This document shows, piece by piece, positions 17,611-27,371 of a DNA stretch of 64,000 nucleotides (positions are counted from its first letter, which is position 1; every line of letters starts with the position of its first letter). The position numbers and the translations under genes are program-made. The notes under the pieces are model-generated. The model was not told the DNA's origin, searched no databases, and saw nothing but the letters and a program-made list of their open reading frames with translations. This DNA comes from Psychrobacter sp. PL19 (GTDB lineage: Bacteria; Pseudomonadota; Gammaproteobacteria; Pseudomonadales; Moraxellaceae), in the NCBI RefSeq assembly GCF_017875835.1, contig NZ_JAGING010000001.1, forward strand, positions 1,488,001 to 1,552,000. Direction: 5' to 3'.

Positions 17611-18774
17611 TTAACCATCTTTAGCAAACAAAACAAGACCTAGCATAATCAGTCCAATACCGATTAAACCCATGGCTGATGGCAAAGCATTACTAAGTAA
17701 TAATATACCGCCAATCAAAGCAAATATCACTTCACTGGCCTGCGTGGAATCAACACCAGCGACTTCGCTTGAGGTTTCAGCACGTTCACGAGCATATAAA
17801 AATATACTGGTCGCACCAACGCCTGCTAATAAAGCCACCAGTAAGGTGTTAAATATCTGCGAGGTAGCAGGTGCTTCAGGACGCACTATAATGCCTAAAA
17901 TCAACCAAAATGGCAAACTACCAAGGGTCATTAGCCATACTTTATTAAAGGCATTTTGCAGCAGTTCAGTTTCGATAGCGGGGATACGGGCAATCAGGTT
18001 TTGTAGCATCGACCTAGATGGCGTTTGCGCAGGGTGTATAGTACTAGCAGGGCTGTCGATGGCTACGGTACTATTGATATCTATAGATAAAGGTGGTGCT
18101 TCGGTCGTGAGTGCTTGAGCGCTACTGCTATGAGTGCTGTTTTGAGTCGCACTACTTTGAGTAATACTATTATCACGCGCGATTCGCAGCGCTGCGGTAT
18201 GTTTGCGCGAATTATAAGACACCTGCCAGACCAGCTGATTGCCAATGGGGTAGCTAAAGGCGGCAACTAAAGCGGGCAGTGCCCCATATATTAGCATTTC
18301 AGTCATAGGTATAGCGGCCACGCTTGATGCGCGTAACCCTTCACTGACGTTCACTAATACCACACCAAGAAAAACCAGTAGGGCGTAAACAATGAATTTT
18401 TTGTCAAAGCGCTGCCCAAAGGCCAATAATACCAACAGGCTAGTGACCACGGTGAACATAAAGGTCGCAGCGACTACCCAGCCAGCGACATGGTCGCCGG
18501 CATAGCAAATGCCAGTATAGAATACGCCAAAGCCGATACTGCCAGTAATGCACCAAAAGCCCCAGTGTTCACGGAAGATAGTGAGTAACTCTTTGACCCG
18601 CCCAAAGCCGTGTTGCATACTGATAATTAGGGTAATCATTAGCCACATAAAGATATAGCGCAGGCTTGCTGACCAAAACCAATGGCCGCCAGCAGTACTC
18701 ATGAGCTCGTTTAAAATAAACGTTGAACTGAATAATGCACCAGCCAATAAGCCCAGTAAAATTAGTTTGACCAT
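17611..18774 (-). CDS. Multidrug resistance efflux transporter family (EmrE/DMT) protein
   Basis: This 387-residue membrane protein has about ten hydrophobic segments in two halves, as in the drug/metabolite transporter superfamily. The opening LILLGLLAGALFSSTFILNELMSTAGGHWFWSASLRY fits the EmrE-type family of PF13536. Between the halves lies a Ser/Thr/Ala-rich hydrophilic insert at about residues 190-265, probably a disordered cytoplasmic loop. The substrate is unknown. It starts 78 bases after queE on the same strand and may be co-transcribed with it. Confidence 0.85.
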   Translation of the reverse strand: MVKLILLGLLAGALFSSTFILNELMSTAGGHWFWSASLRYIFMWLMITLIISMQHGFGRVKELLTIFREHWGFWCITGSIGFGVFYTGICYAGDHVAGWVVAATFMFTVVTSLLVLLAFGQRFDKKFIVYALLVFLGVVLVNVSEGLRASSVAAIPMTEMLIYGALPALVAAFSYPIGNQLVWQVSYNSRKHTAALRIARDNSITQSSATQNSTHSSSAQALTTEAPPLSIDINSTVAIDSPASTIHPAQTPSRSMLQNLIARIPAIETELLQNAFNKVWLMTLGSLPFWLILGIIVRPEAPATSQIFNTLLVALLAGVGATSIFLYARERAETSSEVAGVDSTQASEVIFALIGGILLLSNALPSAMGLIGIGLIMLGLVLFAKDG

Positions 18775-18852
18775 CCCTGTGTCCCTACCATTTCTCTTTA
18801 ATACGTTTTTGATTTTATAGCGCTTATGGCTGACGTTAACTCACTGCGCCAA

Positions 18853-19587
18853 CTATTTGCCTTTGGCATCCGCCCAAATGATTTTATGCAATTGTAATTG
18901 AAAGCGCACTGGCAGCGCATCGGCCAACATCCATTCAGCCAATTCACGAGCCAATAACGGTACATCAGGGCTGGTATCTTCCAAACTTGCATCGTCTGCC
19001 ACATTAAACATCGGCGAGAACCAAACCGTACCAACCAACTTATCAAGTTGATACTCGACAAGTTTGGTCTTTGCCCAGTCATAGTCTTCACGATTCATAA
19101 TGACAAATTTCAGCTGATCATGCTGGCTCAGATAATTAAGATTTGACCAGAGATTTTTATCTGCTTCCCCCGAGCTTGGGGTTTTGAGATCCATTACCTT
19201 GCTTACCGCCGTTGGGACCCGCTCTACTGATAGCGCACCCGCAGTTTCTAAAGAGATTTCATAATCCTCAGCAAGCAAGCGTTTGATAAGCTCAAGCGCA
19301 TTTGGCTGCGCTAAAGGCTCGCCGCCAGTCAGACAAATCCGCTTGCACGGATAGCTGCGGATAGTGGTCATGATGGTTTCCAGCGACTGACGCTCGCCAC
19401 CACTAAAGGCATATTCGGTATCGCAATACACACAGCGTAGCGGACAGCCCGTCAGTCGAACAAATATGGTCGGCAAGCCTGAAGTCAACGCTTCACCTTG
19501 TAAGGAATAAAAAATTTCAGTAATGCGCAGGCCAGCCTCAGGATCAGTGACCGGAATAGCAGGGCTGCGTAGCGATAGCTCACTCAT
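18853..19587 (-). CDS. queE: 7-carboxy-7-deazaguanine synthase QueE
   Basis: This 244-residue radical-SAM enzyme turns 6-carboxy-tetrahydropterin into 7-carboxy-7-deazaguanine on the way to queuosine in tRNA. The 4Fe-4S cluster motif is C48-PLR-C52-VY-C55, and the SAM-binding GGEP motif is at about 88-91 in CLTGGEPLAQP. The FYSLQGEALTSGLPTIFVRL segment is typical of QueE. Other queuosine genes (queC, queD) are not adjacent, and I saw no preQ1 riboswitch upstream. The downstream neighbour is an efflux gene. Confidence 0.93.
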   Translation of the reverse strand: MSELSLRSPAIPVTDPEAGLRITEIFYSLQGEALTSGLPTIFVRLTGCPLRCVYCDTEYAFSGGERQSLETIMTTIRSYPCKRICLTGGEPLAQPNALELIKRLLAEDYEISLETAGALSVERVPTAVSKVMDLKTPSSGEADKNLWSNLNYLSQHDQLKFVIMNREDYDWAKTKLVEYQLDKLVGTVWFSPMFNVADDASLEDTSPDVPLLARELAEWMLADALPVRFQLQLHKIIWADAKGK

Positions 19588-20041
19588 AACAGTTTCAAAT
19601 AGGGTTCGGTGTCGATATCGCGCTTAAGCGTTCTAAACCAAGCCAAATGCCGATTTAAAAAAGCTGTTAACACACGATTATTAGACAAGATAAAAATAAG
19701 ACATACGGTAGCTGGCGAGTATTGAGAACTTTGCAAGACGAGTATGTAAGGTTGGGTGTTGCTTATTTGCTTATGACTGGTTAATCGGCCAGCCTATTAA
19801 TAGATGATGATTCAGTGTAATAGATAATCACTCGGTGCTGAGCGAAAATTTGCTAAAAAATATCATCAAAAAAGCCGCCATAATTGTGATAGCGGATAAT
19901 CATTTTAATAATGTTATATTTTAATAGGAATTATAGCGTAAGACGGGGTATTAAGCTGTAAAAAAGATGCTGACGTTTACCTTCAGCATCTTTTTTTATC
20001 ATTTATGACAGTGAATCTAATGATGGAAGCAGTAAAGGCGC
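19588..20041. other. Intergenic region between queE and dapD
   Basis: About 450 AT-rich bases. It contains the dapD terminator at 19960 and must contain the queE promoter. No gene is seen. Confidence 0.5.
19960..19998 (-). terminator. Intrinsic terminator of dapD
   Basis: AAAAAGATGCTGA pairs with TCAGCATCTTTTT around CGTTTACCT. The long A/T runs allow function on either strand; dapD ends about 45 bases upstream of it. Confidence 0.85.
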
Positions 20042-20863
20042 TTAGTCTAAGCGTAATAACTCGTTCACGGCCGTTTTCGCACGGGTTTGGGCATCGACTT
20101 TTTTCACGATAATAGCCGCATATAAGCTATGGGTACCATCTGCAGAAGGTAGTGAACCTGGTACAACGACCGAGCCGGCTGGCACGCGTCCACGATGAAT
20201 CTCACCAGTTTCGCGGTCATAAATACGCGTTGATTGACCGATATACACACCCATCGAGATAACGGCGCCTTCCTCAACGATGACGCCTTCAACAATCTCA
20301 GAACGTGCACCAATAAAGCAGTTGTCTTCGATGATGGTAGGATTGGCTTGTAATGGCTCAAGGACACCACCAATACCCACGCCGCCTGACAGATGCACGT
20401 TTTTACCGATTTGCGCACATGAGCCTACCGTTGCCCAGGTATCTACCATTGCGCCTTGATCAACATAAGCACCGATATTGACATAAGACGGCATTAAGAC
20501 TACGCCCGGTGCAATATATGAGCCTTTACGAGCGATGGCAGGTGGCACAACACGTACGCCCGCTTCTTTAAACTGCGCTTCGGTCCAATCAGCAAATTTA
20601 GTAGGTACCTTGTCATAAAACTGTAGGTGTTCGCCAGTTGACATGACGTAGTTGTCGTTGAGGCGGAAAGACAATAAAACTGCTTTTTTTGCCCACTGAT
20701 TGACGACCCATTCACCATCCTTTTTTTCAGCGACCCGTAGGCTACCGTTATCGAGCTGCTCTAGGACCTGTTCAATGGCATCACGCACCTCTTGCGGCAT
20801 ATTGGCTGGGTTATAGTCGTTGCGGTTTTCAAAGGCTTGTTCGATAGTTTGTTGTAATGACAT
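20042..20863 (-). CDS. dapD: 2,3,4,5-tetrahydropyridine-2,6-dicarboxylate N-succinyltransferase
   Basis: This 273-residue enzyme transfers succinyl from succinyl-CoA to tetrahydrodipicolinate in lysine and meso-diaminopimelate synthesis. The N-terminal helical part is followed by left-handed beta-helix hexapeptide repeats (about residues 100-240), including [42 protein letters not shown] and [19 protein letters not shown]. The length matches the family. It is a single-gene unit with a strong terminator. No lysine riboswitch was recognised upstream. Confidence 0.96.
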   Translation of the reverse strand: MSLQQTIEQAFENRNDYNPANMPQEVRDAIEQVLEQLDNGSLRVAEKKDGEWVVNQWAKKAVLLSFRLNDNYVMSTGEHLQFYDKVPTKFADWTEAQFKEAGVRVVPPAIARKGSYIAPGVVLMPSYVNIGAYVDQGAMVDTWATVGSCAQIGKNVHLSGGVGIGGVLEPLQANPTIIEDNCFIGARSEIVEGVIVEEGAVISMGVYIGQSTRIYDRETGEIHRGRVPAGSVVVPGSLPSADGTHSLYAAIIVKKVDAQTRAKTAVNELLRLD

Positions 20864-21188
20864 AAAAATTCCTAAAAGGTGATGGATGAAGGTAAGTGAG
20901 CGTTGTATTTATAATTAAATTAGGGTGATAAGTTCAAAGTAAAACCAACAGTTAAAATTCATAACAATGTAGTAAAGAGGCCATTTGATGAGATTCCCTT
21001 GACTCTATTATTCATTGAATTTCAAAGTCGCTCGTTTGTTTTCACCAAATTGCAACTGTTCTGTTTTTCTAGAAAATGATCGACATGGACTATGTAGAGT
21101 AGTGCCCACCGTATTGTCGCTAATTTAGCCAATTTTAGCAAATTATGGCATGACTTATCTGCACTATGATGAGTCTGGTGATGAGACC
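20864..21188. other. Intergenic region upstream of dapD
   Basis: About 325 bases holding the dapD promoter and the 3' flank of the hydrolase gene. I see no gene or clear hairpin here. Confidence 0.45.
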
Positions 21189-22118
21189 TTAAGTACTCAA
21201 GGTGCGTATCCAATGTAAAATGTCATTATAAACCACGCTATGGTGCTGCTCGTGCAACGGCTCATGACGCATATTAGGATAGAGTCGAGTACTTACATTA
21301 GTAAAGTTTTGTTTGTGCAGATCACTAACAATATTGCGAACACCGCGGCCCATATTGCCAATGGGATCATTTTCACCGCTGACGAATAATAGTTGAAAGT
21401 CTTTAGTAATCGTCGTCGCCCAGCCCTTATTTAACCCCATTTTCATCAAAGAAAATAAAGTCATAAAACCGTTATTAGTAAAGTCGAAGCCCGTTAATGG
21501 ATCGGCTTCATAGGCTTCAATATTAGCCGTATTTTCACTTATCCATGCAAACTGCGAGGTAGATACGCGCTCATTGAGTTTGGCATTAAGCACTTTATTC
21601 ATGATTTCTGCAAATAATGTATTGGGCTTCTTAGGCGCAGTTTTTGCTAAGAATTTGTTCAACGGTAATAGTATTTTGACCAACGGATTGGCATCCGCCG
21701 TGCCCATTAGGATAGCGCCTGTGAAGTCTTGAGCGTGATGTTTGAGTACAGTGCGCACAATAAAGGAGCCCATCGAGTGACCCATGATAAAGTGAGGCAC
21801 TTCAGGATGTCGCTCCTTTAAAGCACTCGTCATGATGATGACATCCTTTAATAAGGATTGCACTGGATGTTCATTACCAAAAAATCCTAGTTCATCCCGT
21901 GTTTTAACAGTTTTGCCATGACCGAGCTGATCATAAGTCGCGACCGCTATGCCCTGATCGGCTAAAAACTGCGCAAAATCTGCATAGCGCCCGCTGTGCT
22001 CTGACATACCATGCACGATCAGCAAGGTTGCTTTAATATCGCCAGCTACTGGCTCAAAAAATTGATGATGCAGACAATGGCTCTGATCAGAGGAAGTAAT
22101 TTGCTCGGCAGTACTCAT
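21189..22118 (-). CDS. Alpha/beta hydrolase, monoacylglycerol-lipase-like (Hydrolase_4)
   Basis: This 309-residue serine hydrolase has the nucleophile elbow GHSMGS with S115, the oxyanion HGMSEHSGRYADFA segment typical of monoacylglycerol lipase and lysophospholipase (Hydrolase_4, S33-like), a likely Asp in SGENDPIG and a His in MRHEPLHE. It probably hydrolyses a lipid ester; no signal peptide is seen. AAGGAACC precedes the start. Single gene, divergent from the flavoprotein gene at 22693. Confidence 0.88.
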   Translation of the reverse strand: MSTAEQITSSDQSHCLHHQFFEPVAGDIKATLLIVHGMSEHSGRYADFAQFLADQGIAVATYDQLGHGKTVKTRDELGFFGNEHPVQSLLKDVIIMTSALKERHPEVPHFIMGHSMGSFIVRTVLKHHAQDFTGAILMGTADANPLVKILLPLNKFLAKTAPKKPNTLFAEIMNKVLNAKLNERVSTSQFAWISENTANIEAYEADPLTGFDFTNNGFMTLFSLMKMGLNKGWATTITKDFQLLFVSGENDPIGNMGRGVRNIVSDLHKQNFTNVSTRLYPNMRHEPLHEQHHSVVYNDILHWIRTLST

Positions 22119-22692
22119 TGGCGGTTCCTTGAATAGTTAGGAGTTTAAAAACGGACAGCCAGCAATATTTTGCTACGTTCGTAAACCGTTTCATCTTTTG
22201 TTATTGTTCGATATGCCTTAACATGCTTATTGCTATTAGGCCTTTTTTAATAGCCCTAGTCTGTTATCTTGTTAATAAGCCATAAAATTAATATTTCAGA
22301 CTGTTTCTCGATAGAAAATTCCAGACCATTCTCAAATATAAAGAGATCGTTGGACAAGTCATAGCGGCAATCAAACCCATCATAAAGCTAGTTATGGGCA
22401 ATATTATTCGCTGATTTGCTGTCATCGTACAATAAACTTAGCTTAAACGCTTTTAGTTTATGTTTTAATTTCGATTAAGTTTGTACCTTTGTCTACTAAT
22501 ATCCCTATAGTCTAGGGACCATAAATGGCTCATAGTGTTGCTCTTAGCAGTTATTCTGTTCGCTAACCATTTTATAATCATGCTTGAGCTTGGTTTGTTT
22601 ATATTGGATTCAGGATAGATTGACTCTATATTATTAGGTTCTATTACTAAACACTTGAACAGTTATTTAAAATTATTTATGAAGAAGTATTT
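22119..22692. other. Divergent promoter region before the arsenic-type cluster
   Basis: About 570 AT-rich bases with no gene. A perfect inverted repeat TCCCTA-TAGTC-TAGGGA at 22502-22518 could be an operator. No regulator gene such as arsR is adjacent. Confidence 0.45.
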
Positions 22693-23859
22693 ATGAAAAG
22701 TTTACCGGCAAAAAAATTATTATTAGCAGGTGCAGGTCATGCGCACATTGGCTTATTGCGTCGTCTTAGCACTGAGCGTTCAGATAACATTGATATCACT
22801 CTAGTCACTGAACAGCTGCAGTTTGTCTATTCTGGGATGTTACCGGGCTGGATGGCGGGACATTATCATCTTGATGATATCACTATTGATGTGACATCGC
22901 TGTGCGAGCAGTCAAGTGTGCGTTTTATTCAGCACCCAATAGCTAAAGTAGAGGCTGCGTCTTGCACAGTGACTACCACCAATAATGAAATCATTAATTA
23001 TGACGTACTGTCGCTAAATACCGGTGCAGATACAGATACGCGCTGGTTACATGCAGCTGCCACCACTCAAAAAACGGCCCAAACAACAGCCACTACACTC
23101 AAAGATGATACTGATACTGATACTGATACTGTTATTGCTATTAGACCGTTATCAAAATTTATTGATCGTTGGCAGCAAATTCTAGTGGACGCCTATAAAT
23201 CTACTCATTATAGATTAGCCATTGTTGGCGCTGGTGCGGCAGCAACTGAATTGGTGATGTCTGCCCAAATAGCCTTGCAGCGCATTAATCCTAAGCATCA
23301 AGTATATTTGGTCTGCGGTGAGCATCTATTGTCTGGATTTAATTCGCAGTTTAGGCGGCGGGTCATCAACCAGTTTAAGCGCCACAGCATTATAGTGGTT
23401 TATGCGCGGGCGACCAGTTATAACGAGGGTCAACTGCTTACTACGCAAGAGAGCTTAGAAGTCGATACGGTTATTGCTGCTACTGGGGTAATGGGCGCGG
23501 AGTGGACACAGCATACTGATCTCGAGACCATAAATAATGGCTTTGTTGCAGTGAATGCCACGCAACAAAGCATCTCTCATCTCAATGTTTTTGCAGTAGG
23601 CGACGTGGCGACGCGAGTGGATCAGAGTGTCGCTCATTCAGGTGTTCATGCTGTATATGGCGGTGCTGTGGTGGCCGATAACCTTCTATCCTATCTGGAA
23701 GACAAGCCAACGCAAGAATATCAACCTCGCACCCGTACTTTATACCTATTGTCCTGTGGCGATAAATACGCCATTGCCAGTTGGGGTAGCATTAGCTTGC
23801 AAGGCCGATGGTTATGGTATTTAAAGCAGTTTATCGATAAACGTTTCGTAAAATCGTAA
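22693..23859 (+). CDS. FAD/NAD(P)-dependent oxidoreductase of the SelD-associated type (TIGR03169-like)
   Basis: This 388-residue NADH-dehydrogenase-II-like flavoprotein has a first dinucleotide motif LAGAGHAHIGLLRRL (residues 11-25), the YSGMLPGWMAGHY segment that marks the group often linked or fused to selenophosphate synthetase, a second Rossmann motif VGAGAAATELV (178-188), and an FAD motif near FAVGDVAT. A TDTDTDT run near residues 140-146 comes from four 6-bp repeats at 23107-23130. No selD is nearby. Here it heads a set of redox and arsenic-type genes. The substrate is unknown. Confidence 0.83.
   Translation: MKSLPAKKLLLAGAGHAHIGLLRRLSTERSDNIDITLVTEQLQFVYSGMLPGWMAGHYHLDDITIDVTSLCEQSSVRFIQHPIAKVEAASCTVTTTNNEIINYDVLSLNTGADTDTRWLHAAATTQKTAQTTATTLKDDTDTDTDTVIAIRPLSKFIDRWQQILVDAYKSTHYRLAIVGAGAAATELVMSAQIALQRINPKHQVYLVCGEHLLSGFNSQFRRRVINQFKRHSIIVVYARATSYNEGQLLTTQESLEVDTVIAATGVMGAEWTQHTDLETINNGFVAVNATQQSISHLNVFAVGDVATRVDQSVAHSGVHAVYGGAVVADNLLSYLEDKPTQEYQPRTRTLYLLSCGDKYAIASWGSISLQGRWLWYLKQFIDKRFVKS
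23107..23130 (+). repeat. Four perfect 6-bp repeats (GATACT) in coding sequence
   Basis: GATACT repeats four times in frame and encodes alternating Asp and Thr in a loop of the flavoprotein. Length changes in steps of 6 would keep the frame. Confidence 0.85.
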
Positions 23860-24242
23860 CAAGGTTAATGTAAAGAAAACTATATTAAAATTCGTACTGA
23901 TATGGAACAACCAGCCAACTCACTATTATCGATTAAAACAATAGGTTAACAATAATGTATGATTGATTAGGTATACTTTAAACGAATAATAAACTGACAA
24001 GAATAAAGGGATCAGACAGCGGTTGGTCATACCAGGACTTTATTTCTGCCTAACTGACGTAACACCCTGCTGGCGATGAGTCAGTGAGTCTATAGCCGAC
24101 CATTGTTATGGCGGCACAGCAAGATATAAGAGCAGCTGTGGCGACGTCTTATATTAAGAAATAGCTGAAAAATCTGCCGAGAACACAACCACCTAATTCA
24201 CATTATTATATTTAATAAAACTTATGAAATAAAGGACAGCGC
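23860..24242. other. Intergenic region between the two flavoprotein genes
   Basis: About 380 bases with no gene and no convincing terminator. The next gene has AAAGGACAGC before its ATG. Confidence 0.45.
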
Positions 24243-26405
24243 ATGAAAAAACTACTGATTGTCCTTACTGTTATCCTTATCGTCACCGGATTTTTCTTTT
24301 TTGGATTCAATGATTTACTGACCCTTGAAGGGATTCAATCGCGCCTGGGACAATTCTACCAATGGCGTAATGACTCACCATTACTGGTAGGTGGCGTATT
24401 TTTCTTAGCCTATTTGATCATCGCCGCATTTTCATTGCCTGGTGCTGCGTTAATGACTTTATTGGCAGGTGCGTTGTTTGGTTTGTGGTGGGGGGTGTTG
24501 TTAGCGTCATTTGCCTCAAGTATTGGGGCATTGTGTGCCTTTCTCGCCTCACGTTATCTGTTACGCGATAGCTTCCAAAAGAAATTTGCTACTAAATTAA
24601 AAAGTATCAATCAAGGGGTAGAAAAAGACGGCGGCTTCTATTTATTTACCTTACGTCTACTGCCGTTATTCCCGTTCTTCCTCGTTAATATATTAATGGG
24701 ATTGACCACAATTAAGTCGTGGACTTATTATTGGGTCAGTCAAATTGGTATGCTGGCGGGTACATTTGTATACGTTAATGCTGGTGTACAGTTGGCGCAA
24801 ATTGATAGTCTCAAAGATATTATTTCACCGGCCTTGATTGGCTCATTTGTCCTGCTAGCAGTATTCCCTTTAATCGCTAAAAAGACGCTCGATTGGTACA
24901 AAGGGCGACAAGTCTATAAAGGTTGGAATAAGCCTGCTGCTTTTGATCGTAATATGGTGGTAATCGGTGCAGGCGCAGCAGGTTTAGTGTCGTCTTATAT
25001 CGCAGCTACAGTCAAAGCAAAAGTTACGTTGGTTGAAGCCCATAAAATGGGTGGCGACTGCCTTAATTATGGCTGCGTACCCAGTAAGGCGCTGATAAAA
25101 AGTGCCAAAGTTGCCCATGATATGACTCATGCTAAGGATTACGGCTTACAAAATGTAGCGGTTAATTATGATTTTAAGTCAGTCATGGCACGAATACATA
25201 AAATCATCGCCACGATTGAACCTAATGATAGCGTTGAGCGCTATACCGAGCTTGGTGTCGATGTTGTCAAAGGCTACGCTACTATCATTGATCCGTGGAC
25301 GGTAGAGGTTGCCGATGATACAGGCAATATCCAACGTCTTACCACGCGCAATATCATCATTGCGGCGGGCAGTAAGCCATTTGTACCACCGATAGCAGGT
25401 CTTGAGACCGTCGATTATCTGACTAGTGATACTTTGTGGGAGGCGCTCAGTCATCAAACGTCGCCGCCTAAACGCTTGATTGTCATTGGTGGTGGACCGA
25501 TTGGTTGTGAGCTCTCACAAGCGTTTGCTCGTCTAGGTTCTCAAGTAACACAGATAGAACGTACCGCACGCCTGCTTGAAAAAGAAGATCAAGATGTCTC
25601 GGATTACGCCAAGGTTTGTTTAGAAGCGGATGGTGTGCAAGTGTTATTGCAACATGATGCCGTACGCTGCGAGCGTACAGGTGCAGACAATAACGGCACT
25701 CAGAAGTTGATAGTGAAACATGAGGGCGTCGAAACTGTTATTGAATTTGATGCCCTCGTTATTGCCGTCGGCCGCCAAGCGCGCTTATCAGGCTATGGTC
25801 TTGAGAATTTAGGTATTGATAGCGAAAAAACAGTCGTAACTAACGATTATCTTGAGACTAAATTCCCTAATATTTTGGCCGCAGGTGATGTTGCTGGTCC
25901 CTATCAATTCACTCATGTCGCCGCCCATCAGGCTTGGTATGCTGCTGTCAACGCCTTGTTTGGCACCTTTAAAAAGTTCAAGGTTGATTATCGAGTGATA
26001 CCTTGGGTCACTTTTATTGACCCTGAGGTTGCCCGTGTGGGTATCAACGAACAAGAAGCCCACGAACAAGGGATTAAATTTGAAGTGACACGCTATGATA
26101 TTGCTGACCTTGACCGGGCGATTACTGACAGCCGAGCTACTGGCTGGGTTAAGGTTTTAACCGTCCCGAAAAAAGACAAAATATTGGGTGTGACCATCGT
26201 GGGCAATCACGCAGGAGAGTTACTCGCCGAATATGTCCTAGCGATGAAACATGGCCTCGGACTGAACAAAATACTTGGCACCATACATACCTATCCAACC
26301 ATGAGCGAAGCCAATAAATACGCTGCTGGCGAGTGGAAGCGCGCCCATGCTCCACAAGGATTATTGAAATGGGTAGAAAAATATCACCAGTTTAAACGGA
26401 GCTAA
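24243..26405 (+). CDS. TVP38/TMEM64 membrane domain fused to a dihydrolipoamide-dehydrogenase/MerA-like flavoprotein
   Basis: This 720-residue fusion has an N-terminal TVP38/DedA-type membrane domain (about residues 1-215, with SLPGAALMTLLAGALFG and RLLPLFPFFLVNI). A class I pyridine-nucleotide disulfide oxidoreductase follows from about 236. FAD motif VIGAGAAGLVSS is at 240-251, the redox-active pair C273-LNYG-C278, the NAD(P) motif VIGGGPIGCELS, and the C-terminal H682-TYPT motif. It is a membrane-anchored reductase whose substrate is not known; MerA lacks this anchor. The DUF547 gene starts 4 bases after its stop, so the two are coupled. Such fusions are typical of arsenosugar-type clusters. 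Confidence 0.9.
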   Translation: MKKLLIVLTVILIVTGFFFFGFNDLLTLEGIQSRLGQFYQWRNDSPLLVGGVFFLAYLIIAAFSLPGAALMTLLAGALFGLWWGVLLASFASSIGALCAFLASRYLLRDSFQKKFATKLKSINQGVEKDGGFYLFTLRLLPLFPFFLVNILMGLTTIKSWTYYWVSQIGMLAGTFVYVNAGVQLAQIDSLKDIISPALIGSFVLLAVFPLIAKKTLDWYKGRQVYKGWNKPAAFDRNMVVIGAGAAGLVSSYIAATVKAKVTLVEAHKMGGDCLNYGCVPSKALIKSAKVAHDMTHAKDYGLQNVAVNYDFKSVMARIHKIIATIEPNDSVERYTELGVDVVKGYATIIDPWTVEVADDTGNIQRLTTRNIIIAAGSKPFVPPIAGLETVDYLTSDTLWEALSHQTSPPKRLIVIGGGPIGCELSQAFARLGSQVTQIERTARLLEKEDQDVSDYAKVCLEADGVQVLLQHDAVRCERTGADNNGTQKLIVKHEGVETVIEFDALVIAVGRQARLSGYGLENLGIDSEKTVVTNDYLETKFPNILAAGDVAGPYQFTHVAAHQAWYAAVNALFGTFKKFKVDYRVIPWVTFIDPEVARVGINEQEAHEQGIKFEVTRYDIADLDRAITDSRATGWVKVLTVPKKDKILGVTIVGNHAGELLAEYVLAMKHGLGLNKILGTIHTYPTMSEANKYAAGEWKRAHAPQGLLKWVEKYHQFKRS

Positions 26406-26409
26406 CCTA

Positions 26410-27219
26410 ATGAAAGTATTAAATTTTTCAGTGTTAAAACCTCTTGTCGCAGTGGCCATGCTAGTCCCTAGTGTTGCCGCCTATGCAGACTTTAGTCATC
26501 AAAGTTGGGATGCGTTATTAGACAAGCATGTGACTATGACTAATGGTGGTAAGGCTTCAGTAGTTAATTATGCCGGCATGAAAGCAGATAAAAACCAGCT
26601 GGCAAGCTATCTTAAAGCCACCAGTAAAGTGAGTCAGTCGGAGTTCAATCGTTGGAATAAGAATGAACAATTGGCGTTTTTAATTAATGTCTATAACGCA
26701 GGTACGGTTGAATTAATCCTGACTAAGTATCCAAATCTCAAATCAATTAAAGACATCGGATCGCTATTTAGCTCGCCGTGGAAGCAAGACTTCATTCCAT
26801 TACTAGGTAAAACGCGCTCGTTAGATGATATTGAGCATAACCTGATTCGCGGCTCAAAACGCTATAATGACCCGCGTATTCACTTTGCGGTCAATTGTGC
26901 TAGCATCGGTTGTCCTGCGCTACAAGATGATGCCTATACGGGTAAGGGTTTGGACGGTCAATTAGAAAAAGCCACGTCTAAATTCTTAGCGGATAGCAGT
27001 CGCAATCGTATTAAGGGTGATACGTTGGAAGTCACGCCACTTTTCAAATGGTATAAAGAAGATTTTGCCACCAATTGGCGCGGCACTAATAATCTAGAAG
27101 GGTTCTTAGGACGCTATGATAAAGCACTAGGTCTTAATCAAGCCCAAGCAACAGCGCTAAAGCAAGGAAAAATGAAAATTGGTTATACCGAATACGACTG
27201 GCGTTTAAATAAAAAGTAA
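26410..27219 (+). CDS. DUF547 domain protein, exported
   Basis: This 269-residue protein has a signal peptide (MKVLNFSVLKPLVAVAMLV, cleavage probably near VAAYADF). The mature part has the DUF547 signature: FLINVYNAGTVELIL, HNLIRGS, RIHFAVNCASIGCPAL and FKWYKEDF. The fold is papain-like in some members, but the function is unknown. It starts 4 bases after the TVP38-flavoprotein stop. A good terminator follows at 27267. Confidence 0.9.
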   Translation: MKVLNFSVLKPLVAVAMLVPSVAAYADFSHQSWDALLDKHVTMTNGGKASVVNYAGMKADKNQLASYLKATSKVSQSEFNRWNKNEQLAFLINVYNAGTVELILTKYPNLKSIKDIGSLFSSPWKQDFIPLLGKTRSLDDIEHNLIRGSKRYNDPRIHFAVNCASIGCPALQDDAYTGKGLDGQLEKATSKFLADSSRNRIKGDTLEVTPLFKWYKEDFATNWRGTNNLEGFLGRYDKALGLNQAQATALKQGKMKIGYTEYDWRLNKK

Positions 27220-27266
27220 GCATGATTTTCGTTGCACTTTTTCCATACTGAGCTAATAATTCTGAA

Positions 27267-27305
27267 GAGGCAATAAACATTTTCCGCGTTTACTGCCTTT
27301 TTTTA
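27267..27305 (+). terminator. Terminator after the DUF547 gene
   Basis: AGGCAATAAAC pairs with GTTTACTGCCT (one mismatch) and TTTTTTT follows. It divides the flavoprotein genes from the glycosyltransferase genes. Confidence 0.75.
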
Positions 27306-27371
27306 TATCTTCTCAGTCTTTGATAAAGTCTATTGTTGCACATCAAACATATCTTACTAATTACTAAAAAC

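Noticed and set aside
19588-19960. preQ1 riboswitch before queE
   Set aside because: No recognisable short H-type pseudoknot or conserved core was seen upstream of the start.
21022-21213. Minus-strand 63-codon frame overlapping the hydrolase end
   Set aside because: Low-quality protein composition and overlap with a sound gene; probably chance.
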